A program made the translations under genes and the position numbers. The notes under the pieces were generated by a model. That model was given only the letters and a program-made list of their open reading frames with translations. It was not told the DNA's origin and did no database searches. From Tetracentron sinense (taxonomy: Eukaryota > Streptophyta > Magnoliopsida > Trochodendrales > Trochodendraceae), in assembly GCA_015143295.1 (NCBI GenBank), contig CM026551.1, positions 18,404,543-18,468,542 of the forward strand: DNA of 64,000 nt, written 5' to 3'. This document shows, in pieces, positions 49,101-60,894 of this stretch (positions are counted from its first letter, which is position 1; every line of letters starts with the position of its first letter).

Positions 49101-52100
49101 GCGATTTTTTAAACCATGCTCTCACCCCAAGAAGAGTGCCTAGCCAAGAGATAAACTCAGGCAAACCCACATAATGCCAAGAAGAGAGGTTAAAAAGCTT
49201 CACATTGCTTTAGTGACCCTACAAGAATGAAAAGGTTGTGGTGGACACCTCGTGATACTTGGACATGGTACAACTATTCTGAAGAAAATATCTTTGTGAT
49301 TCGAGTGATCTCTTGTCAAATTTGTCCTTTCCACCCTAAAAGGACTAATTTTCCCCAAATCAACCCATTAGCATCCTTTTGTCCATCATGTCCAAGATCA
49401 TAAAACAAAATCTAAAAACTCCTTTTGTATCTGCCTGCCATACTTAAGAATCAACTTCGTCATCCAGTATCACAGGATTCTCCAAGAGACAGACGATTTG
49501 CACTCTTTGATCTCCCTCTCAAGTAAACTTTTGCAAAAAGTCGAGGACCTCACGATTTTTCAATCTCTTTGGCAATTATAGTTCATTGTTAAACATTTAG
49601 TGGGACTCAAACTATTCAGACGAGGACCGAGCTCAACACCATCACAAGAACCTACAATGTCATGATCACATTGGTTTAACCTTTATTCTTTGGTAGTTCA
49701 ACGGATGGTTGCCCCTCCAACAAGAAAAGGTATAAATATGGAAACTTCTTTGTCATTTGGATTAGAGAGTTTATGGAGGAAATAGGATTTCAAATTTCTA
49801 GAAATCGCACGATTTTATAGCCAAAGGGAATACGTTGCGCCAAAAATCATCAGCCACCCCAGTTAAGGAATCAATAAACTATCCAACCATGAGAGAAGGC
49901 TAGCCATCGATCACGTTAGTAGGGAATCGATTGGCTAATGAGTATGGGGCAGCAAGAATAATGCATATTCCACATTACTTATCTTCCCAAAAATGGATCC
50001 TTCCACCATTACCTACTTTAAGAGCGGTGCACTTTGCAAATTGTTCATGTCCTTCTCAGTCAAAGTGTCTAGGCAATGCAGAAAACCAAGCTCTTGCTAC
50101 CTTGTTTTCACAGTACAATTTCATTATAGTAAATAAAATAAATGAAATTATATTGTGACTTGGACTACTATAATCTTTATCTTTAATTATAATAAGTAAA
50201 ATATATATAGGTTGCCCAACATCATCTAAGCAACACTTTGCCTATGAAAATGATACTGTACCATGATAACAAGTGACAACCATCCACATTTGGTAACCGA
50301 CTAACAGCAGTGAAGGATACTAGTTAGATGTTAGATTATGGTCTGGAAAAAACAATGGTCGATTCATAGTAAGATAATTTTTTCAGTCCTTTCGGCCTAG
50401 TCTTTGTCTAAGTAACCAAAGCGCAAGCGGGAGTGAGAGCGGGAGCGAGATCATCGAGAGCATCAAATTCTAATTTATAATAAGGTTGAGAACACCTATA
50501 TATATTTAATTATTTTTTAAAATTATTTATAAAATTAACAAAATCATACAATATCTAGTCATGGCAAACAAAAATGCAAGGGAGTCAAAGTTAAGTGTAA
50601 ATTTTTTTCCACTATAAAAAATAATTAAACGTTTGACTAATTTGAAAGATCAATTGAAATCGATTGATTATTCAACTGGGTATATGATCTTTACGTGTAC
50701 TAGTGGATTGGTCCGATTGGATAGATGTATAAAAAAGGTTAAAATAAAAGATGTGAAGTGACGTGTTGGTTCAACAAAAAAAAAGTGACTTGATGGAACT
50801 TTAAAAATGACAAGACCTTTTCCTCAAATTTCAACCCCTTTTTAAGGGTAAAAACGGAAAAACCTAAAGGAATAGTTCGTCTGCCCTCGTCTTCTTTCCT
50901 ACGCCATTTACAGTGGTGAAAAAGGTCCCATTAACTTCGAAGAATGAGGTTTTCTGTACTTTGAATCCACCGCGCTCTCCAAAACAGTAAACCGCGCTCC
51001 CACGGCGAATCCGCTCTCAAACCGTGAGAGCGGGAGCGGAGACTACAATACACGGTTTGGGTTACTAAGGTCCTTGTCCACCTTTCCTTATTGTGTCGTA
51101 TAAAACCTTGGTATTCCGTGTAAGGTATTGTTCTTCCTTCCAAGTTTCACCAGTTGTGCTACAAAAAATTCTCAAATTTGATCACTTAAGAGGTAGTGAT
51201 GCAGAGATCAGAGGCTTAGATCGTGTTCTTGATGGATTAACACCATTGAATCGCAATGTGGAGGGAGATCTACCGTCAAATCGAGAGCTGGAGGATTCGA
51301 GGGGTACGATTAGTCGATAGGATGGTGTGGCCCATCATAGATGGCCGGCCCCCTAATTAGTTATCTTAGTTTATTTACATTTTTTTTTAGTTTATTAGTA
51401 TTTGAGATTGTTTTACTAATGGTGTTTTAATAATTATTTAAAACTTGTAGTAATGGCGTTTTAGTAATTAGTTAGACTTAGGGTTTATTCTTTTCTTATA
51501 AATACACTATTTGGGAATTGAGAATTTACAGAATTTTGACTATTATTAATGAAAGCTCTTTTTGAGTTTCTTGTGAATGGAATGGTGTGAAGCTAATGTA
51601 TTCTCTTTCCTATCTTCTTCCCCATTGATGTTCTTTATTTTCTGTGTTTGTTATTGCAAACCCTAGAACCTTTTTTCCCATTAATACAGCCCTCCCTACA
51701 TCAATCCCTTGCTGTCCAGACCTTCCTACAGCCACTCCCTACTGCTGCCGCCACTTCCAACACCCTTTTTTGTCACGTCCAACCTTACCCACAGAACCCA
51801 CACCTGTCCAGCTTTTTCCCCAGGCCTCCTGCACCTGTCCAACCTTTCCCCAGGCCTGGTGCACCTATTTCCTTCCCCAATACATACTGCCGCACCTACT
51901 TCCTTCCCCAATACTTGCTGCCACAACCCTCACCTGTTCTACTTTGCTGTCCAACCCCATACAGCCACCTTTTTGGACTTCTACAACCATATTAGCCTGT
52001 CCTTTGCTACCCAACCTCATACAGCCACCTTTCTACTACCATATTAATTATCACCCTTTCCTTTTGCTAGCCTAGCCCTATTCCTAAGCCCCTACTGATG

Positions 52101-55100
52101 TTCTAGCAAAACTGGAATTGCATATTGCTGTAACAATCCTTACACCTACCCTAATACAGCCACACACCTCTTTCCTATTATCCAAAACCCTAAAAAACAG
52201 CAAAACCCAAAAGAAACATTAACCCTATATTTGTGATTTATGTCATGTTGTTGCTGGTTTATGTGATCCAATTCAATGCTACATGAAACCTACCTAACAT
52301 GCATATTACAAGTTATCACCATTGTTGAGCCCAGACTTGTTCTTGAAATCCTCAACTGGATAAGGAAACCTACATTGATTATTGGCCTAAATCCCTAAGC
52401 TAGTGGAAGTTCCCAATTCCATTACATCACCCACATCAGATTTGAAAATTCATTACTGCGGGATTGTTAATTGACCGAGGACATTATTACTTTTTGGGCT
52501 TATTTATTATAACTGTGGAATTTAGGTAGTTTTATGATTTTCCTTATTGCTGTAATTAACTTTTTGATCTCTAAATTGCATCATCCTAGGTTAGTTGCAT
52601 GGTCATGCATAAATTTTGGTATCAAAGCATTAGGTTAGCTTAGGGTTTGTCTTTTGCATTTAGGTTTCAAACTCATTAGCATCTCATGGATCGCATATAG
52701 CCTTATGACAATAGTTAGTGCATGCACACTTGTAGCGGGAACATGGTTTAAAATATACGTATCGACCAATACGGGCCAATACGTACCCCTTTTGGAGCTA
52801 CCCGATACACTGATACGCTGGAAAAAAAAAAAACTCACCGTATCAGACCGATACAGGCTTGATATGGGGAATTTTTCAATAATTTTTTTTTTCCTTTCAT
52901 TTACATTAGGATCCACAACACAGACTTGATACACACAACTTATTTATATAAAATATTATTTAAGTACATGATTTTAAATTAATATTATTTTCATTTACTT
53001 AAGATATTAATATGCAAATAAGGTTATCCCCCCATTTGAATTCAATAAAAATTATCTTGATTAAAATTCATGAATAATAAAAAGTTAACTTTCAATTCAA
53101 GAACAAAACCCTCTTTTTAGTACCTTATAGGGACTGGGTCAAAATTTCAACTTTCAAATGATAAGGTATTTCTCAAAAATCAAAATTTCATTAACTTTAT
53201 TATATCAAAAATTATCAAAAGTCAAAAGTTTAGTAAAAAAAGTCTCACACTTTAGTCTTAAAAAATATTTTCATCTACAGGTTTAAAAAGTCAACTAACA
53301 GTGTAACAATTTAACATAAAAAGACTTACATTAAGCTTAAATTTATGGTTGTAATTCAATACATTCTTATTTAACTCATTGAATATAAGGTTTTAATATC
53401 TAAATTGTTTTTCTTATACTTAGCTAAGTGACTATAGTTTATATTATCATGTCTTCTTATCAGCACAGCATGCACATCTTTTTTAACTTATAAAATTCTC
53501 AACTCTCATATGTATGGTTATAAACATAATTGGAAACTTTCATTTAGTTTGTTAATAACTTATATTTACATTAAAAGAAATTTTATGCAAGATATCCAAG
53601 TTTTTCATTGTGTATCTAAACATTTCTTAACGTATCTTAATTTTTTCCGCCGTATCCATCTGATACATCGATACGTATCATGTTTTGAATTTACCGATAT
53701 AACAACCGATACCGATATTTTGAACCATGAGCGGGAAAAGTTACCAACCAAGCATGGGCCCCACACCACTCACCAAGTCTTAAGAGTCCCTAAACAATCA
53801 TTTAGCACACATAAAGGCTATTATGGAAACGCATAATACCTGCACCAATGCCCGATTAGCTACCTTAAGACTTCCCTTCAGAATGACCAATATGTAAAAG
53901 AATAAGAAAGGTCTCGTAAGTCGTAATGTTGTAGCATGCATAAAGGCTATTATGGAAACCCATAATGCCTGCACCAATACCCGATTAGCTACCTTAAGAC
54001 TTCCCTTCAGCATGACTAATATGTGAAAGAATAAGAAAGGTCCCGTAATGTTGGTAAAGGTAGAGACCGAGGCTTAATTCGTGGAAGAGAGCGAGATTAC
54101 CATCGTCGAGTATCAAGATCCCTATGATCCGGATCAATATGTGAGATCCGTCAAGATTGAGGCCCCGAACTTTGATGGTCGACTCGACTCGACTCAGAGG
54201 TCTTTCTTGATTAGTTAGGTGACATGGACCACTACTTTACATTCTAGAGCTACAAAGATAGTTATTAAATCGTTAGCACCGCATAAAAACATTCCTCCTA
54301 GAGTAGCTATTAATACGAACAATAGAAACTTTGTGATAGCCAGTTCTGTACATTCAATGTACTCTATGGATAGAGGAATACATAGTAGTATGAAATGCCT
54401 AAAGGTCGTAGAGTTAGGTTTGCTAAAATGAAACTGGTGGGCCAAGCAAAACTCTATTGGACCAATGTTGAACGATCAGGTAAGGACCCCGTTGTTCAGT
54501 GGGCCCAAATGAAAGAGAAGCTCAAAGAAAAAATATATTCCTTTGACTTATCGTGAGAAACTCATGGGTCAGTGGCAATCCCTTCGGCAAGGCTTTATGT
54601 CTGCCACTATTTACATTACAAAATTTAATGAATTCATGATGCACTGCAATGTAAGAGAGGACCCTCTAATAAGCCTTTCTAGATTCAAAATGGGCCTTCA
54701 CCTAGAGCTCCAAAGAGAGCCTATCAGTTATCCCTAATATTATTAGCACCTTAGAGCATGCCTATAAAATGGTGCAAAAGCTAGAGTGGTATCTGAAACC
54801 GCAAATTACTCAGTAATTTGATTCCCACAATCCTGCCAGTAGGTCCACTCCTTCAAGAGTGACACCTCATATTGGGAATCAAGCGCCTAGTGCTAATACT
54901 AGCACTTCACCCAATGATCAAGATAACAAAGGGAAGGGAGAAACTAGTGGAGATCCTAGAGGGAACTAATCAGTCCAGTGCTTTAATTGTCAAGGTCATG
55001 GACACTATGCATACCAATGCCCTTCGAAAGATTCTAATAAGGTTCTTTTGATTGAGGGAACAGAAAAAGAGGAGCAAGGTAAGTTTGAAGGAGTCTATGA

Positions 55101-58100
55101 GCCTATGACTACTACTAGTAATGAGGATTGTGAGGACACTCATGGACGAGTAAGTTGTGTTAGGACTGTCCCCTGTCACTTTGATCAGGTCATAGGTGAA
55201 TCTCGCGAGCTTTTAAACGACACAAATGAAATGTCCATCACTACTCACTAGTCCAAGCCTCCTAGGAATGAGGTCGTTATGCATAGTCTTGTCAACAACG
55301 AGGCTTGTTCTAACTCGCTTGTGGAGCTACCATAAGATGTGGAACCGATTATCCCTGAGTTTCATGATGTGTTTCCTGAAGATTTACCATGTGAGCTCCC
55401 ACCCATGCGTGACATCCAACACGCAATTACCCTACTACCTACGCTGTAAACCATTGTGTATGGCCGAGACCTGAGGTTAAAGAATTATTTTTGGAAGACA
55501 CCTTGGCACATCATGGGAACTAGCCTTTAATTCTCGTTTACATCCCATCTGTAGACAGATGGTCAAACTGAAGTGGTCAATAAGGGTCTAGGAAACTTGT
55601 TACAGTGTTTGGTTGGTGATCAGATTATGCCATTGGAGTCCGTAGATGCATTTGCACAACACATTCACGATTTGCATGTTGAGATTAGAAAATGAATTGT
55701 AGTTAGTAACGAAAAGTATAAAACATCTATTGATTGACACTATTATTTTATAAAAATTTCGACTGGAAGATTACGTAATGATTCGTATTAGGCGAAAGCG
55801 CTTCCCGCAGAGAACGGACGGCTAAAAAGTTACAAACACATAGTGCTGGATTCTTCAAAATCTTGAAGCGGATTGACCCTAATGCTTAGGTGACCTTCCA
55901 CCTAATATGGGCAACAGGCCAATACTCAATATTGAGGACCTTGTTCTCTTCAAATGTCTAACATCATCACCCACTAACCTCCCCTACCATTGCCTCATCC
56001 ACCACCTATGCCTAGCAGGAAAGGAGATAAAGGATACTCTGAACAAGTAGATATTTTCCACCACACAGAAAATATCAAAAGCATCTTATCCAGTGGATGA
56101 CAGGCCAAAGACATACTATACGTGGATCACACGGGACGAGTTGCAGAGATTTCATCTTGGTTTCTTGGAGCAATACGACAGCTTTATTTCGCCAGTGGTA
56201 AAAAATTTCAACTGAGGGGAATTGATGCAGACATCAAAGACTTAGATTGTGTTCTTGATGGAGATCCACTGTTGGATCACGAAGTAGAGGGAGATCCGTC
56301 ATCAGATCGAGAGTCAGAGGACTCGAGGGCTACAATTAGTCCATAGGATGGAGTGGCCCATTGTAGATGGTCTTCCTGTTATTAGTTATCTAAGTTTATT
56401 TATTTTGTTTTAGTTTATTAGTATTTGAGATTGTTTTAGAATTTAGAAATGGTGTTTTAGTAATTGTTTAGAACTCGTTTTAGTAATTAGTTAGACTTAG
56501 AGTATATTTTTATCTTATAAAATACAAATACACTCTTTGGGAATTGCGAATTTACATAATTTTGATTATTATGAATGAATTCTCTTTATGAGTTTCCTGT
56601 GGATGGAAGAGATCGAATCAAAACCAATTGCAATTGAACTCGGGGAGAGTTAAATCGCACCCACAAGCCAACACGTCTCTTTTAAACCCTATTAATTGTG
56701 GTTGAGCTTGAGCTAAGATTTCAAGCTCGATCAAGCCGAGTCGAGCTTGAAGTTGAGTTCGAAATATTAAACAAGCCAAACACGAGCCATCAAGTTTGAT
56801 TCGGCTCAGCTCAAAACTCGGCTCATAAAGCTTGATTCAGCTCGAAATATATATATGTATAAATAATATATATTATATTTTATAAAATCTTAAGTCCGCA
56901 TGCCTAAAGGTGAATCATATATTACATTTTATAAAATTTTAAGCTCAATATCAATCAATTTTTTTTATCAAAATCGGTCTATCACTTTTTTAAAAACCCT
57001 ATGTTAGGTTTTATAAACTTTAAAGTTTAAAGTCCATAAAAGTTAAAAACCCTTCAAAGCTTTAACTTCAGCTCTTTGTCTTGCCTCCGTTTCCTATTGC
57101 TGCGATAACACCCAGAAAGAAGTCCTAGAACATTTTCTCCTCTGCCTTCCCTACGCCTTGCCTAGTTCCACCGGACCAAGGAGACGCTTCGCCGGAGTTT
57201 GGGAATTTGTTCGACGCCCCCAGAAATTATTCTCTTGATTTTCTTTTTCATCTCCTGAATGAAGATCTATTCTCTTCACATTCTCTTGATTTTCTTGTTA
57301 TTTAACTGTGGCAATGTTTCAATTAATCCTAAGACAAAGTGTTCTGCAATTTGTGAGGGATCTGTTTTCTTCGGTCATCTTTGGTTTGATAAGTTTTGCA
57401 ATGGCTGGATTTTCTTTGCTAAATGTTCGAGCCGAGCTTCGAGCTTTATATTTTGAATTCCATTCAAGCTCGAGCCGAGCCTAGTCTAAACACCTTCAAG
57501 CTGAGCTCGAGCTTGGCTAAGCAAGGCTTAGCTTGGCTCGAATACACCCCTAATTGAACCCCAAAGGTTACTGAATCTTAACCACGACTAATAGGGATTA
57601 AAAGGGACATGTGTTGGTCTATGGGTGCAATTGAACTCTCCTTGAGTTCTATCGCAATTGGTTGTGATTCAATCTCAAATGGAATGGTGTGAAGCCATTA
57701 GTGTGAAGCCAAGGTTAGTTATGGTGTAAAGCTATTGGTATGAAACCAAGGTATTCTCTTTCCTCTCTTCTTCCGCATTGATCTTTATTTGCTGTTTTTG
57801 TTATTGCAAACCCTAGAAATGGAATGGTGTGAAGCCATTAGTGTGAAGCCAAGGTTAGTTATGGTGTGAAGCTATTGGTATGAAACCAAGGAATTCTCTT
57901 TCCTCTCTTCTTCCACATTGATCTTCTTTATTTTCTGTTTTTGTTATTGCACACCCTAGAACCTTTTTTCCCATTACTGCAGCCCTCCCTACATCAATCT
58001 CTTGCTGTCCAGACCTTCCTACAGCCACTACCTACTGCTGCCGCCACTTCCAACACCCTTTTTCCATCACTGTCCAGCCTTACCCACAGATCCCCGCACC

Positions 58101-60862
58101 TGTCCAGCCTTTTCCCCAGCCCTGCCGCACCTATCTCCTTCCCCACTACTTGTTGCCGCAGCCCTCACCTGTTCTATTTTGCTGTCCAACCCCATACAGT
58201 CACCTTTTTTGACTTCTACTACCGTATTACTCTTTCCTATTGCTATCCAGCCCTATTCCTAAGCCCTTACTGATGTTCCAGCAATTCTAGAATTGCATAT
58301 TTCTGTAACAATCCCTACACCTACCCTAATACAGCCACACCTCTTTCCTATTATCCAAAACTCCCTAAAAACAGCAAAACCCAAAAGAAACCCTAACCTA
58401 TATTTGTGATTTATGCCATGTTGCTGCTGTCCAATTCAATACTACTTGAAACCTGTGTTGCGCCTTTCGAGTTCCATCCAGGACTACATGTCCAGCTGGG
58501 TTATGTGCAAGTTGGATGCTCCCATATGTGTGATGTGGTGTTTTCTTCAAGGAGCTATTTGCTAGTCTATATGGGAGGACAAGAACAAGAGAGTTTTCAA
58601 TAACCTTTTATCCTAATGGAGAGAGTTAGCAAAACGATCAAGCAGCTTCCTACAGCTTGGTGTTCCATTAGAGGGGATGTTGATGAGTTGGCCATTCATT
58701 CATTCTCTCTCTCTCTCTCGTCCCAAGAAAAAGGACACATGGGAGGTTGTTTTTCAATCCGACTGTTAGATGTCAAGGTGGACGTCTTGGGAGACACATT
58801 GCAAAAAATAGGCCAATAGGCGTTCTTAGACAATTTGATTAAAGGTTGAAAATCAATGATTTATATAACCTAGCATGGTCTAGTGATCCTTAGGGATTAA
58901 TGCTGGCAAACTAGAGTCTACTCGAACCGTCTGGAATCATTTGATCGAACTATTTTTTGTCACGTCTCTGATGGGACCCACCTTGACATCCAACAGTCAG
59001 ATCCCCAAAGGACATGTCATGTGTCAAGATTCTAGAGATCCAGCTCCCGATAATTTATAGCGAGAGCGCTAATGGGAACCATGCCCTATATATATATATC
59101 CAGATTTAGCGATCAAAAAAATACATGGAAAGGAAATTTCTGGAGAGAAGGATCAATTTGGAGGTTGTTAATAGGGGTTGGATCAAGCTCATCTTTGATG
59201 GAAACACAATTGGATATCCAAGTCTGGCTGGTATAGGAGGCATCTATAGAGATGAACACAGCGAAGTGATTAAGGATCTATCGGGTCCAATAGTTGTGAT
59301 AGATTCTTTGCAGATAACACCAAAAGCTTTCTTCAAGGGCTCAAAAGTGTTTATTGATTAGTTTACAGTCGCCACTGAAGATGGAGATTTTATAAATGAC
59401 ATTTGGGCGAAGGGATGGCAAAGGTTTTGGGGGGTTTGCTAATGTCATCGATCCCTAACTCTAACCGGGAGTTGGTTAAGGTTGGGTGATTATTTAAATA
59501 CAAACTAAAGGATGTCAATGATCTCACAGAATCCCTAACATAAAAGTATAAAACAGTAAAAATAGAGATACCATGTACATTGAAATAATATTCCCCAATA
59601 GTGTCTACGTTTTTATATGTTAATACTGATACATTTCTCCATCATTTTGAAAGAAGAAATACTTAAGAGATTGCATTAGGTTAACTAAATGGATATGTAT
59701 CACAAAATTACTGATTCCATTATTGCCACATATCATGTTTACCATTAGTTGTGATTATGCATATTATACGAATTTTAATAAGAAAAATATCACAGGCAAT
59801 AAAAAGGTCATATAGTCAGCATATGAATAATGGAAAGCAAATAACTCAGGCAACACCTTGAAAACTGAAATTTATAAGACCAAATAACGTACCTGTCTGA
59901 ATATGACATTACTCTGCTCGCGAATAAAACCTGCCGGCTGGAAAGGAAAATGAATTCAGTATCAGAAATTTTTGTACGAGTTCAAATTGTGCAACACTGA
60001 CCCGTTTTCTGTTACATAATTAATTCTATAAATTCCAAAACATGTAAAGATTAAAAGCAGACTGGTTACTGACTGATTGAGGGTAGCAAGCATCTACAAT
60101 TGCATACTGGTTCTCCTGCAATTCCAACAGATACAGTTACTGGTCAAGAGATAAACAGAAGCAACAAAAATAAGCATAGAAACAAATTCAGCAATGCTCC
60201 AGAAACGTTTTAATATTTAAAGAGCAGAACAGTGACAAAACAATGACATCATGCAATGACTCCCTCATCTAGTAACTAATAAAGTAAGAGCAGTATGTTC
60301 GGGAGTATACCAGTTGCTACAAGAGTTACATGCCTTAGGCTTAATACTGCCATCACCTAGAGTGGTAACTTTGTCAACCTCATCGTCGAAACGCAGATAA
60401 TGACTTTGAGCCACATTAGAGCTCTATGTGGCTATGAGTCATGATTCATGAATTGAGAGTTTTCGAGTGTTGTAATGTATTATATCTCTTTCTACAAATG
60501 TATTATTATGTAAAACGCTCATTTATGTGCACATTTGGCTTTACAGTTTTATAGAGTGCATACTACTTCGCATGATTCTTATGTTTGATACTATACATGC
60601 TTTTATTTGTTATGTAAAGAATATGATTCATTCCCTAAAGTTTCATCCTAGATTCCAACAATTCCCGAATATTTCCCACATTTCTTTAATTTTTACAGTA
60701 TTCCTTGAACTTCCTTAACATCCTCGAAACATTTCCACTTCCTTAGCAACTAAAGTTTACATCAACACCTAAGTATACAATCTTACATTGAACAAACTAT
60801 ATACAACAATCAAGATGGGGTATTATTCGCCTTGCTAAACCCTTTTTCCTATTCATCTTCAA

Positions 60863-60894
<32 letters not shown>

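Larger units (their letters stand above)
51197..58455 (+). mobile_element. Ty3/gypsy (chromovirus-like) retrotransposon, pol mostly deleted
   Basis: LTR (51197-52609), primer binding site, gag, a short pol remnant and a second LTR (56223-58455, right end lost). Gag contains FDGRLD.., [20 protein letters not shown] and a zinc knuckle. Pol keeps [20 protein letters not shown] at the start of reverse transcriptase (55370-55430), then jumps to [20 protein letters not shown], the end of integrase (about 55550). About 2 kb of pol is therefore missing. The C-terminus [17 protein letters not shown] (56130-56180) is the chromovirus tail. Three later insertions lie inside. Confidence 0.8.
56223..58455 (+). 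repeat. 3' LTR of the gypsy element, interrupted and right-truncated
   Basis: It follows GAGGGGAAT, a purine tract, and aligns with 51197-52609. It is enlarged by the insertion at 56609-57676 and a 140-bp tandem duplication at 57677-57955. Similarity stops near 58455, where LINE-like DNA begins. Confidence 0.7.

Noticed and set aside
49931..50158. 75-codon + frame with several Cys residues
   Set aside because: Cys spacing fits no zinc-finger class and flanking DNA is decayed retroelement.
51644..52075. Pro/Leu-rich frames of 112-143 codons
   Set aside because: They lie inside the C-rich half of a gypsy LTR and repeat in all frames and in the second LTR; non-coding.
53510..53836. 108-codon + frame
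   Set aside because: It spans the end of a family A element and the gypsy leader, so it cannot be one gene.
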